Origin: Bacteroidia bacterium
Lineage (GTDB): Bacteria > Bacteroidota > Bacteroidia > Chitinophagales > Saprospiraceae
NCBI GenBank assembly: GCA_030426765.1
Contig: JAUHXV010000006.1
Coordinates: 1 to 64,000, forward strand
Direction: 5' to 3'
Length of the DNA: 64,000 nucleotides
Shown here one piece after another: positions 52,003 to 60,578 of this stretch; the stretch's first letter is position 1; every line of letters begins with the position of its first letter. A program made the translations under genes and the position numbers. The notes below the pieces were generated by a model. The model made no database searches. It saw nothing but the letters and a program-made list of their open reading frames with translations, and was not told the DNA's origin.

Positions 52003-52026
52003 AAATGACGCTGAAAACCGTCATTT
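52003..52026. promoter_or_regulatory. Inverted repeat before htpG, candidate activator site
   Basis: AAATGACG (52003-52010) and CGTCATTT (52019-52026) are perfect arms around CTGAAAAC. The half-site ATGAC is shared with the larger repeat before hsp20. It lies just 18 bases before the -24 element, closer than most enhancers. Confidence 0.45.
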
Positions 52027-52043
52027 TGACAGGATCGGGCGGG

Positions 52044-52059
52044 TGGCACGCCTTTTGAC
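52044..52059 (+). promoter_or_regulatory. Sigma-54-like promoter of htpG
   Basis: TGGCACGCCTTTTGAC matches the -24 element TGGCACG exactly, with TTG of the -12 element at the correct spacing; the -12 GC is GA. The start would be near 52070, about 30 bases before the ATG. No TAnnTTTG box is visible. Confidence 0.55.
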
Positions 52060-52100
52060 AAAGAGGGGTGTAATCGTTAAGTATTAAAAATCAAGTAGTT

Positions 52101-53969
52101 ATGACTAAAGGCAATATATCGGTGCAAACCGAAAATATTTTCCCCATTATTAAGAAATTTCTCTACTCTGACCACGAAATATTCCTTAGAGAGCTGATTT
52201 CCAATGCCGTGGACGCTACTTCCAAGCTTTCCGCCATCGCTACTTCAGGCGAAATGGACAGCGAACTAGGCGACCTGACGATCCACGTCAGCGTGGATAA
52301 AAAAGCCGGCACCATCACCATCAGTGACCGCGGGATTGGAATGACAGAGGCTGAGGTCAAAAAATACCTCAACCAACTCGCACTCAGTAGCGCTGAAGAA
52401 TTTGTCAAAAAGTACCAGGGTAAAACGAATATCATCGGACATTTCGGTCTCGGATTTTATTCCGCCTTTATGGTGGCCGACAAAGTCGAGGTGATCACCC
52501 GCACGTATAAAAAAACTCCGAAAGCTGTCCATTGGGTATGCGAAGGCAATCCGGAATATGAGATGGAAGAACACGATCGCAAAGAACGCGGTACGGATAT
52601 CATCCTCCATATCAGCGATGACAGCAAAGAGTTTTTGGAGAAAGATCGGATCGAAGGACTCCTGAAAAAATATTGCAGCTTTCTGCCCTATCCCATCCAG
52701 ATGGGTATGCGCACCGATATCTCCTGGGAAGGGGAAGGCGAAGACAGAAAGAAAATCGAAACGGAAGTTCCGAATATCATCAACGACACAGACCCGCTCT
52801 GGAAGCGCAAACCCGGAAAGCTGAAAGACCAGGACTATCTTGATTTTTACAAGCAACTGTATCCGATGTCTCCGGAACCCATGTTTTGGATTCATCTCAA
52901 CATTGATTACCCGTTTAACCTGACCGGCGTACTTTACTTCCCTAAAATCGGAAATCAGTTTGAGCTGCAGAAAAACAAAATTCACCTCTACAGCAATCAG
53001 GTGTATGTCACGGATGAAGTGAAAGAAATTGTGCCTGAGTTTCTGACCTTGCTCCATGGTGTCATCGACAGCCCGGATATTCCGCTCAACGTGTCAAGAA
53101 GCTATCTGCAGAGCGATGCCAATGTCAAAAAGATCACCGGTTACCTTACTAAAAAAGTGGCTGAGCGTCTCGCGAAACTATTTAAGGATGACAGAGCTGA
53201 ATTTGAAAAGAAATGGGACGACATCGGCGTATTCGTTAAGTACGGAATGATCACGGACGAGAAGTTTGAAGAGAAGGCCCGCACGTTTGTTGTCATGAAA
53301 AATACAGAAGGCAAATTCTTCACGCTCGAAGAATACATGGAAAAGATCAAAGCCAACCAGGTGGATAAGCACGATCGCACCATTGCCTTGTACACACCCT
53401 CTCCTGAAGCCCATACATCGTATATCAAGCAAGCCACGGATATGGGGTATGATGTTCTGCATCTCGACCATATGATCGACAATCACTTCATCCAACACAT
53501 GGAGCATAAAGGGGATGGCGTAACCTTTGTGCGTGTGGATTCAGATACACCCGATCAACTGATCCAGAAAGAAGAGAAGACAGAATCTGTATTGAGTGAA
53601 AAAGAGCAGGAGAAAGTCAAGGAGTTGTTCTCTACATTACCCGGTGTTGCAGCACATCAGCTCATCATACGTCCGATGGCGTCTACCGGTCATCCGGTGT
53701 TGATCACACGCCCGGAGTTTATGCGACGCATGCAGGAGATGCAGGCGATGCAGGGTATGAACGGGATGGATATGTTTGACAACAACTACCAGGTGATCGT
53801 CAACGCCAATCATCCACTCGTGGCTGAGAAACTCATCAATATGCGAAGTGCGGAAAAGAAAGAAAAGTTTGCCGGATACCTTCTTCGATTGGCGAAGCTC
53901 AACCAGGGCATGCTAAAAGGGGAGGAGATGGATGCTTTTATTTCCGATAGCATTGAGTTTCTCTCATAA
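52101..53969 (+). CDS. htpG: Molecular chaperone HtpG (Hsp90 family)
   Basis: The 622-residue ATP-dependent chaperone has the Hsp90 GHKL fold: EIFLRELISNAVDATSKL (Glu and Asn for ATP), TISDRGIGMTEAEV and IGHFGLGFYSAFMVADKVEV. The middle domain carries GVIDSPDIPLNVSRSYLQ with the ATP-contact Arg. The C-terminal dimer domain is present. Length is normal. It stands alone, with its own promoter region and terminator. Confidence 0.97.
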   Translation: MTKGNISVQTENIFPIIKKFLYSDHEIFLRELISNAVDATSKLSAIATSGEMDSELGDLTIHVSVDKKAGTITISDRGIGMTEAEVKKYLNQLALSSAEEFVKKYQGKTNIIGHFGLGFYSAFMVADKVEVITRTYKKTPKAVHWVCEGNPEYEMEEHDRKERGTDIILHISDDSKEFLEKDRIEGLLKKYCSFLPYPIQMGMRTDISWEGEGEDRKKIETEVPNIINDTDPLWKRKPGKLKDQDYLDFYKQLYPMSPEPMFWIHLNIDYPFNLTGVLYFPKIGNQFELQKNKIHLYSNQVYVTDEVKEIVPEFLTLLHGVIDSPDIPLNVSRSYLQSDANVKKITGYLTKKVAERLAKLFKDDRAEFEKKWDDIGVFVKYGMITDEKFEEKARTFVVMKNTEGKFFTLEEYMEKIKANQVDKHDRTIALYTPSPEAHTSYIKQATDMGYDVLHLDHMIDNHFIQHMEHKGDGVTFVRVDSDTPDQLIQKEEKTESVLSEKEQEKVKELFSTLPGVAAHQLIIRPMASTGHPVLITRPEFMRRMQEMQAMQGMNGMDMFDNNYQVIVNANHPLVAEKLINMRSAEKKEKFAGYLLRLAKLNQGMLKGEEMDAFISDSIEFLS

Positions 53970-53994
53970 TTTTAAAAGCATACACCCAATGAAA

Positions 53995-54029
53995 AATCTC
54001 GCGGTGATACATCGCGGGATTTTTTTTTG
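53995..54029 (+). terminator. Terminator of htpG
   Basis: AATCTCGCG (53995-54003) pairs with CGCGGGATT (54013-54021), with one G-U pair, followed by an eight-T run. Confidence 0.85.
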
Positions 54030-54337
54030 TGCCAACGGCAGAAAAATGAAATGAAATCGGAAGAAAAGTTTTTGGAATGGGAGGCGATGAGCAATTAAAA
54101 AGAAAATGTCACTCCCAAAAAATAATACCACCTGACACAAAACTTGGGGACCTGTTTTCTCCTTTTAGTAACTAAAAGGGGAGATTTTGGATGTTATGCA
54201 AGGCCACATCAAATCTAGAGCCAGGTGGTAACCTGGACTCAAATATAATAAACAAATGAAAATTTTTACCATAAATATCCCTTAAAACAGCCCAAAGGCA
54301 GCATTATGGAGGGTCTTTACGTTAAAATTTCCCGTTT
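54030..54337. other. Gap between htpG and the peroxidase gene
   Basis: No gene is supported. A hairpin CTCCTTTTAGT-A-ACTAAAAGGGGAG lies near 54159-54183, and CCAGGT/ACCTGG near 54222-54238. They may be 3' ends of the convergent peroxidase transcript. Confidence 0.4.
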
Positions 54338-55465
54338 CTATCGGCTAAATGGGTCGGAAAACCGCTCATCCAGCATATAATTGTCATCCGTCAACGTGTG
54401 CAAAAATGCCACAATAGCGGATTTTTCATTGTCTGTCAGGCCCAGGGTAATGGCATCTCCGGTATCCCAGGACTTGAGCACATCATCCAGATTGGGTGAT
54501 TTCTGTATGCCTGTGTTATAATGGTCAAGCACATCCTCCAGCGTGGCAAAACGGCCATCATGCATATACGGGGCAGTCAGGGCTACATTACGCAGTGAAG
54601 GGATTTTAAAGACGCCTACAAGTGCTTCATCAAAAACACCCATACCCACATCTTCATATTCGACATCAAGCCCGATATCCGCGATATCCTGGGCCCAGCC
54701 AAAGCCTCCGCCATTCGGTGGAAAGAAAGGATCAAAAAATCCTCCGCGATCATTAAAATCAGGTCCTGAATGGCAGTTGTAACAAGCTCCTTTTCCAAAG
54801 AAAAGATCCATTCCCTGCTGTGCCAGTGGAGACAAAGTCTGTCCCAATGCCTGGTGGCGATCCATTTCGCTGTCACATCCGATCATGCTCTTGACAAACT
54901 GCGTCATCGCATTGGCAATTTTATCGGAAGTGACCTCAGGAGAGCCAAATGCTTTTGTAAATAAGTCGCCGTAATAGGGAGCGGCTTCGATTTTGGCCAC
55001 TAAAAACTCCATATTCTCCATACCCATTTCCTTATGGTTGCGAACAGGTTCGAGGACCAGATCATCAATGCTGGTGGAGCGACCATCCCAGAACAACAGA
55101 TCATCATCATAGAGATTACTGATGGGAGGTGCATTGCGATCGGTCAACTGATGGTCAATGCCAGTACTCAGTTTTGCCTCATCCGCAAAACCAATGGACT
55201 GGCTGTGGCAGGAGCCACATGATACAGTATTGTCAATGGACAGGATCCTGTCGTAAAACAAGACCCGGCCAAGGGTAGCACCGGCATCTGTGATGCCGAG
55301 ATCCTGGCCTTCCATATGGTTGTGCATACCCCCCCATTTGGGCGAGTAGTCATAACTGACTTCAGGAAGGTCAGGGTACACAATTTTCGTTTGAAAGTTA
55401 TCCTTTTGACAGGATATCACCGCGAACAGTAAACAGAGGGACAACAAGGTCAGTAATTGTTTCAT
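54338..55465 (-). CDS. Di-haem cytochrome c peroxidase family lipoprotein
   Basis: The 375-residue protein has a lipoprotein signal (LLFAVISC, Cys19) and two haem c sites: CGSCH (83-87) and CYNCH (228-232). Flanking sequence such as SIGFADEAKLSTG, RNAPPISNLYDDDLLFWDGR and PYMHDGRFATLEDVLDHYN is typical of the bacterial CcpA/MauG group, which reduces hydrogen peroxide with electrons from cytochrome c or oxidises proteins. It is the last gene of a three-gene operon with an outer-membrane-type protein and a lipoprotein. Confidence 0.92.
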   Translation of the reverse strand: MKQLLTLLSLCLLFAVISCQKDNFQTKIVYPDLPEVSYDYSPKWGGMHNHMEGQDLGITDAGATLGRVLFYDRILSIDNTVSCGSCHSQSIGFADEAKLSTGIDHQLTDRNAPPISNLYDDDLLFWDGRSTSIDDLVLEPVRNHKEMGMENMEFLVAKIEAAPYYGDLFTKAFGSPEVTSDKIANAMTQFVKSMIGCDSEMDRHQALGQTLSPLAQQGMDLFFGKGACYNCHSGPDFNDRGGFFDPFFPPNGGGFGWAQDIADIGLDVEYEDVGMGVFDEALVGVFKIPSLRNVALTAPYMHDGRFATLEDVLDHYNTGIQKSPNLDDVLKSWDTGDAITLGLTDNEKSAIVAFLHTLTDDNYMLDERFSDPFSR

Positions 55466-55503
55466 ATCGGGTTTATTTAGTTGATAAGTTAAGGATATAA
55501 ATT

Positions 55504-56157
55504 TTAAAAATGAAATCGCAGGTATAAAGTGCCGGGTTCTACCACCGCAAGACCATCCATCTCAGTCGTTTCTTTTGTATTGTCAAAATCGGGAAAGTTG
55601 GTAAAGATCTGTTGCAATTCTGATCGCGACACCGAGTAAATCAAACTCACATCCAACCCCAGACTAAGCCGAGGATGCAGGTAATACCGAAAATCCATGA
55701 CCGGGCCAAGACCGACATTCCACTCCAGACGACGCGTAATCACCTGATCAAAGCCGGTGTCTTTTGAAATGTCTTCTCGTGACCAACCGCCGGGAATTTG
55801 CAATCCTGCGCGTATCTGCCAGTTGCGATTATTAAAAATAATACGCATAAACGCCAGGTGTCCGGAGATAGAAAAGCGGTCAGTCACTTCACTGTCCAGG
55901 AATCCATCATAGGTCGTATTGGTCAGGTTGTAGTCCGGCCGGAATCCTATTTGCGTGGAATACTTCTGTCCCGAATATTCCAGGGTAATCGCCGGGTAGG
56001 ATTTATTCTCGCTATCACCATTGAACAATTCATGCAGAATATCGCCGGTGCTAATACCGATATCCCAGTGAAAAAATCGGGTGCTGTCTGCCTGACCATA
56101 GCTCATGGTGGTGGTCAGCAATAAAAGCAATGCAATATGGAGTGATCGTGTGGCCAT
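55504..56157 (-). CDS. Putative outer-membrane beta-barrel protein
   Basis: The 217-residue protein has a signal peptide (ALLLLLTTTMSYGQ), alternating polar and hydrophobic strands (YPAITLEYSGQKYSTQIGFRP, RLEWNVGLGPVMDFRYYLHP, LSLGLDVSLIYSVSRSEL) and a C-terminal TLYLRFHF ending in Phe, as in beta-barrels. No family is recognised. It lies 3 bases after the lipoprotein gene and 38 before the peroxidase. Confidence 0.7.
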   Translation of the reverse strand: MATRSLHIALLLLLTTTMSYGQADSTRFFHWDIGISTGDILHELFNGDSENKSYPAITLEYSGQKYSTQIGFRPDYNLTNTTYDGFLDSEVTDRFSISGHLAFMRIIFNNRNWQIRAGLQIPGGWSREDISKDTGFDQVITRRLEWNVGLGPVMDFRYYLHPRLSLGLDVSLIYSVSRSELQQIFTNFPDFDNTKETTEMDGLAVVEPGTLYLRFHF

Positions 56158-56160
56158 AGA

Positions 56161-57459
56161 CTACCAGGGATATTTTAAGGTGAAGGTCACTGGCAGGCTG
56201 GACGAAAAAGTAGTCCCGACGACATAGATCAGATCCTCTTCAGGGATGACATCCGCATAGGTGAGAGCAGGAAGTTCAAAAGATCGTTCTACTGTCACTT
56301 GCGGAAGTTGGCTTATATCTGCTATTTCCAGAAACATATTGCCGTTTCGGTTAAGGATATATACCACTTTGGTTTCATCCTGATTGAGTCGACTCAACAC
56401 GACAAAATTGTTGTTGCCGGAAGTGAGCGAAACTATATTTTCTCCATCGCGACTGATGATGTCTCCTTTATTACCGCCAATAAATATGTCTGTTCCTTGT
56501 GCGCAGGAAAACTGCTGATCGGGCTGTCCGATACGTGCCGGAATAGATTGTTCGGATAGAATAAACCCGGTGGTGCTTAAGGTATACCGTTTAGATCCAG
56601 CCGGACCTAAAGTGAGGATAACAGCCGGATCCCCTTCAAAAATGGCAATGTTCTGACTGTTTGTGGTGCCGGATCGGCCATCAAATGCCAGTAACGTGGA
56701 CTTTTGTAGCACCTGAAATTCTGCTCCGGGTTGATTCGTTGCGGCCACAATATAATTGCGGAAGGGCCTTGCGGACCATAGCACATTGCCGAAGCTCCGC
56801 ACCTGAATGGGATTCAGGGATGGAAAGCTATACACGCCCAGCCAGGCAGCAGACTGGTTGTAGGCGACAACATTCGTAGCATTATTGTAAAACTGCATTT
56901 CCATGGAAGGAAAATTGAAAGTCGAATTCGTCACCCTTTTGGTCACCTGTCCAGTCTTATAGTTGACGACAGCAAACTCATCATTGACGCGATCATATAC
57001 GGCCATTTCATCATTGCCTTCGAGATGGGCGCCTTTATCAAAAAAACCATCAAAGGAGAGATTATTCTGATCAAAACAAACCGTCGGAGAATACATAAAC
57101 CGATCATCGACGGCACAGTACAACTTATAGCAAGTTTGAGTCCCGATCAGAAAACCTGAAGTGGTGAGAAAGTTCTGATCCACTTCGTTGATCCGTTTTA
57201 ATACCGTTACATCCTGGTTGACTTCAGGTGTTGGGGCATCCGGAATGGGCATCGCGGATTGAAGCAAAATATATTCTTTGAATCCCGTCACTTTGACTTT
57301 GTCCCAGGTGAAGTGGGTGACAGAATAATCCTGGGTGTAGGTGAGGGTCAGGGCCGGATCATTGAGTGTGGGATCGGGATCACTGAGGGTGCATCCGCTC
57401 CAGAACAGTGTGCTAAGAAGCAGGAATAAGCCTGAAATATGATGTGATTTTCCTCTCAT
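56161..57459 (-). CDS. Hypothetical lipoprotein, propeller-like repeats
   Basis: From ATG 57459 the protein has 432 residues: a lipoprotein signal (GLFLLLSTLFWSGC), a fibronectin-like segment (VTHFTWDKVKVTGFKEYILLQS) and then a run of beta-repeat-like segments (EMAVYDRVNDEFAVVNYKTGQ, VVYILNRNGNMFLEIADI) that suggests a beta-propeller. No enzyme motif. First gene of the peroxidase operon. The longer frame to 57558 passes the divergent promoter and is rejected. Confidence 0.7.
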   Translation of the reverse strand: MRGKSHHISGLFLLLSTLFWSGCTLSDPDPTLNDPALTLTYTQDYSVTHFTWDKVKVTGFKEYILLQSAMPIPDAPTPEVNQDVTVLKRINEVDQNFLTTSGFLIGTQTCYKLYCAVDDRFMYSPTVCFDQNNLSFDGFFDKGAHLEGNDEMAVYDRVNDEFAVVNYKTGQVTKRVTNSTFNFPSMEMQFYNNATNVVAYNQSAAWLGVYSFPSLNPIQVRSFGNVLWSARPFRNYIVAATNQPGAEFQVLQKSTLLAFDGRSGTTNSQNIAIFEGDPAVILTLGPAGSKRYTLSTTGFILSEQSIPARIGQPDQQFSCAQGTDIFIGGNKGDIISRDGENIVSLTSGNNNFVVLSRLNQDETKVVYILNRNGNMFLEIADISQLPQVTVERSFELPALTYADVIPEEDLIYVVGTTFSSSLPVTFTLKYPW

Positions 57460-57503
57460 GGGATTGTTAATGAATGCCCTTTTTGAAGGATAGACGTAAA
57501 CCA

Positions 57504-57538
57504 TTTGACTTCGGGTTGGGTTTATATCTATAAATTTG
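57504..57538 (+). promoter_or_regulatory. Promoter of the rnr operon, leaderless candidate
   Basis: TAAATTTG (57531-57538) matches the -7 consensus; TTTG (57504-57507) lies 23 bases upstream, slightly far. The box ends 4 bases before GTG 57543, so the message may be leaderless. Confidence 0.5.
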
Positions 57539-57542
57539 CCCT

Positions 57543-58061
57543 GTGCGAAAACAACCAACGGCCGATTTTGCCGAATTTATTGAATTCTTCCCGGAGTTAG
57601 CCCTTCCTTTAAGCCTTTTGCCTGATATAAGTCAGATTCCCGTTGACCCACTGCCGCTGCCCGGAATCCTGCAGGAAGCTTATATCCTACCGTTCGAAGC
57701 GGACGAAATCGACGAGTTTACCGAATTTGTACCGTTTGGAAGGATCGCCGGCACAAAGGACTTTCACGCGATTGTATATTGGAAAGCATCACTGCTGCGC
57801 TATGAGTATATCCTGGCGACCTATTCAAAAGCCGGCGAACCTCTCAGTCATGCGATTGTCGGAGGTATTCGTTATGAAGAAGAAGGTACGATTCATTCGG
57901 TCGCCGTGGTGCATGAAGATTATCGGATCAATATCGCGGAAGGCCTCGATGATGTCGGACTGCTGAGTATGGATCCCGCACAGACACAGACTTACCAGAT
58001 GGCTCTGTTGCCATCCGGAATGATTACTTACGAAAACAATGAAGAAGAAAAAGAAGAATAA
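57543..58061 (+). CDS. Hypothetical acidic protein upstream of rnr
   Basis: The 172-residue soluble protein starts with GTG and is rich in Glu and Asp (ILPFEADEIDEFTEFVPFG). Internal sequence FHAIVYWKASLLRYEYILATYS and GGIRYEEEGTIHSVAVVHED suggests a compact alpha/beta protein; I do not recognise the family. Its last 23 bases overlap the start of rnr, so the two are translationally coupled and it may act with RNase R. Confidence 0.7.
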   Translation: MRKQPTADFAEFIEFFPELALPLSLLPDISQIPVDPLPLPGILQEAYILPFEADEIDEFTEFVPFGRIAGTKDFHAIVYWKASLLRYEYILATYSKAGEPLSHAIVGGIRYEEEGTIHSVAVVHEDYRINIAEGLDDVGLLSMDPAQTQTYQMALLPSGMITYENNEEEKEE

Positions 58062-60294
58062 ACACAAAATACCCGGAAACCCTGCCAAGTATAAAGGACA
58101 GAAACTCCCCTACGCCAAACTCAGGATGCTCGTCCTTGAAACCATCCAAAAGAGCAATTCTCCGACCTGGACCGCCTCCCAACTCCTCAAAAAACTGAGG
58201 ATCGCCAATAGCAAGCCTGACATCAAACGCGTCCTCGATGCGTTGGTCAAGCATGAAAAAATCACCGAGAAAGAGGAAGGCGTATATGCCTCTCTCGTGC
58301 GCAGCAAGAAATCCAAACCACAAGGTAAGCCTGTGAAGGTAGTCGGGAAAAACGTCTACGAAGGTAAAGTCGACATGACGCGTTCCGGCGCGGCCTATGT
58401 CATCGTCGAAGAGATGGAAGAAGATGTGTATGTACCTGCCAGGTATGTAGGCGGTGCGATGAACAAAGACATCGTGCGGGTAGATGTACTTCCGCCACGA
58501 CGTGGGAAAAAAGCAGAAGGCAGGATCATTGAAGTGGTCACCCGTTCGCTTCAGCAGGTCATGGGTACACTGAAACTCTATAAGCGCTTTGGTGTCGTGG
58601 TGCCGGATCGAATGAATATCCATTTTGACATTATTATTCCTTTGGAACATGTCGGTGAAGCAGCCGATGGCGATAAAGTCGTTGTGAAGATTACGGACTG
58701 GACGCAGTCTTCTCCTTCGGGTGAAGTGGTACATGTACTCGGTGCCACCGGAAGTCACGAACTGGAAATGCAATCGATACTCATTCACAATGGATTTAAT
58801 CTGGCCTGGCCGGAAGAAGTCATTGATGAGTGTATCTCCCTGCCGGAGGGAATACCGGAAGTGGAAATCGAAAAGCGAAGAGATTTTCGCGGCGTCACCA
58901 CGTTTACGATCGACCCGATCACTGCAAAAGATTTTGATGACGCGCTTTCCATCCGTACGCTGGAGAATGGAAATACGGAGGTAGGTGTTCATATTGCAGA
59001 TGTCTCACATTATGTCAAGCCCGGTACTGCGCTCGACAAAGAAGCGTATCTGCGCTCCACGTCCGTTTACCTTGTGGATCGCGTCTGTCCGATGCTTCCG
59101 GAAAAACTTTCGAACGAACTTTGTTCGCTGCGACCCCATGAGGAGAGCTTGTGTTATTCAGCCGTTTTTGAGTTTGATGAAAAGCACAAAGTGGTGGATC
59201 GGTGGTTTGGGCGAACGGTCATCTATTCGGATCATCGGTTTTCCTACGAAGGCGCACAGGAGGTACTTGATGCGGGTGAAGGTCAGTTTATCGATGAATT
59301 AAAAACTCTCTCAAAGATCGCTGCATCTCTGCGCAAGAAAAAGTATAAGGACGGCGCGATCACCTTTGAAACGGATGAGTTGCAGTTTCGCGTCGATGAA
59401 CTCGGGCAGACGCTGGAGATCTTTGTGAAGGAAAGACTAGACGTGCACCTGCTGATCGAAGATTTTATGTTGCTCGCCAATCGCGAAGTGGCTACACTGA
59501 TGCACAACAAGGGGAAGTCAAAGGAGATTCCGTTTCCATACCGGGTGCATGATGTACCGGATCCGGATCGCCTGCAGGACTTTCAGCGTTTTGCGCGAGA
59601 ATTGGGTTTTTCCTTGAAGATTGATACGCCAAAACAGATTTCGCAATCATTTAATAAGTTGGCCGCGGCCGCGAAGGAAGATGAGAAGCTCAGACTGCTT
59701 GAACCGCTGGCGATTCGCACGATGGCGAAGGCGGTATATACGACGAATAACATCGGACATTACGGCTTAGCCTTTGATTATTACACCCATTTTACTTCGC
59801 CGATCCGACGGTATTCAGACGTGCTGGTGCATCGGATCCTAGATGCTAACCTTGAAGGTGTGTATCGCGAGAAAAAAGACAGACTGGAGGTGATGTGCAA
59901 GCATATCTCGGATCGTGAGCGTGCTGCCATGAATGCTGAGCGGGAATCCATCAAATACAAGCAGATGGAATATCTGAAGGAAAAAGTGGGGCAGGAATTC
60001 GAAGGCGTGATTTCCGGTGTGATTGACAGTGGCATTTTTGTGGAGCTGGTTGAGTCGCGAGCTGAAGGGATGATTTCCTTCCGCACGATGGGGGGTGGGT
60101 TTTATATGACGGCGCCATATACGGCGGGATCTCGTACGGGAGAGACGTATACGATCGGTCAGCCTGTGCGTGTGCGTATTCGCAGGATTGATATGACGGC
60201 CAGGCAAATGGATCTGGAACTCGTCGATACTGAAAGCGCCGAACCGAAAGAGGGCAGGGTATTTAAGAAGGTGAAGGGGAGGAAGAGGAAGTAG
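58039..60294 (+). CDS. rnr: Ribonuclease R
   Basis: The 751-residue 3'-5' exoribonuclease has a basic N-terminus, a winged-helix segment (LETIQKSNSPTWTASQLLKKL), cold-shock domains, an RNB catalytic domain with TIDPITAKDFDDALSI (metal-binding Asp residues) and HFTSPIRRYSDVLVHR, and a C-terminal S1 domain (EFEGVISGVIDSGIFVEL) followed by a Lys/Arg tail. It degrades structured RNA. Confidence 0.96.
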   Translation: MKKKKKNKHKIPGNPAKYKGQKLPYAKLRMLVLETIQKSNSPTWTASQLLKKLRIANSKPDIKRVLDALVKHEKITEKEEGVYASLVRSKKSKPQGKPVKVVGKNVYEGKVDMTRSGAAYVIVEEMEEDVYVPARYVGGAMNKDIVRVDVLPPRRGKKAEGRIIEVVTRSLQQVMGTLKLYKRFGVVVPDRMNIHFDIIIPLEHVGEAADGDKVVVKITDWTQSSPSGEVVHVLGATGSHELEMQSILIHNGFNLAWPEEVIDECISLPEGIPEVEIEKRRDFRGVTTFTIDPITAKDFDDALSIRTLENGNTEVGVHIADVSHYVKPGTALDKEAYLRSTSVYLVDRVCPMLPEKLSNELCSLRPHEESLCYSAVFEFDEKHKVVDRWFGRTVIYSDHRFSYEGAQEVLDAGEGQFIDELKTLSKIAASLRKKKYKDGAITFETDELQFRVDELGQTLEIFVKERLDVHLLIEDFMLLANREVATLMHNKGKSKEIPFPYRVHDVPDPDRLQDFQRFARELGFSLKIDTPKQISQSFNKLAAAAKEDEKLRLLEPLAIRTMAKAVYTTNNIGHYGLAFDYYTHFTSPIRRYSDVLVHRILDANLEGVYREKKDRLEVMCKHISDRERAAMNAERESIKYKQMEYLKEKVGQEFEGVISGVIDSGIFVELVESRAEGMISFRTMGGGFYMTAPYTAGSRTGETYTIGQPVRVRIRRIDMTARQMDLELVDTESAEPKEGRVFKKVKGRKRK

Positions 60295-60420
60295 AATTCC
60301 AGGTAAGAATATTTTTTTATCACTGCGGCATATATCTCACCCCACCGCATTGTGAGAACTTTTGATTGGCCTTCAGGTCGGCTATATAATCGGTGAGAAG
60401 GTCCTAAGTTGTGCATTTTT

Positions 60421-60552
60421 CTACCTTGGATGACCGCCGGTTTTGGTCTTAACATCAGTGAGTCTGTCTCTGTCAAAAATGAAAAAGTAGAGAATAACAA
60501 GTATCGGTACGACAAGCACCAGAAAAACAGATCCGAGGATTAACCATTCCAT
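60421..60552 (-). CDS. Small single-helix membrane protein, 43 residues
   Basis: A 43-codon frame encodes one hydrophobic helix (GSVFLVLVVPILVILYFFIF) followed by a charged tail (DRDRLTDVKTKTGG) and a TAG stop. It lies directly downstream of the NERD gene (26 bases) on the same strand. The helix-plus-charged-tail design is typical of real small membrane proteins, but there is no homology evidence; cotranscription with the NERD gene is likely if it is real. Confidence 0.45.
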   Translation of the reverse strand: MEWLILGSVFLVLVVPILVILYFFIFDRDRLTDVKTKTGGHPR

Positions 60553-60578
60553 AGTGGGACGAGATTAAGGATTAAAGT

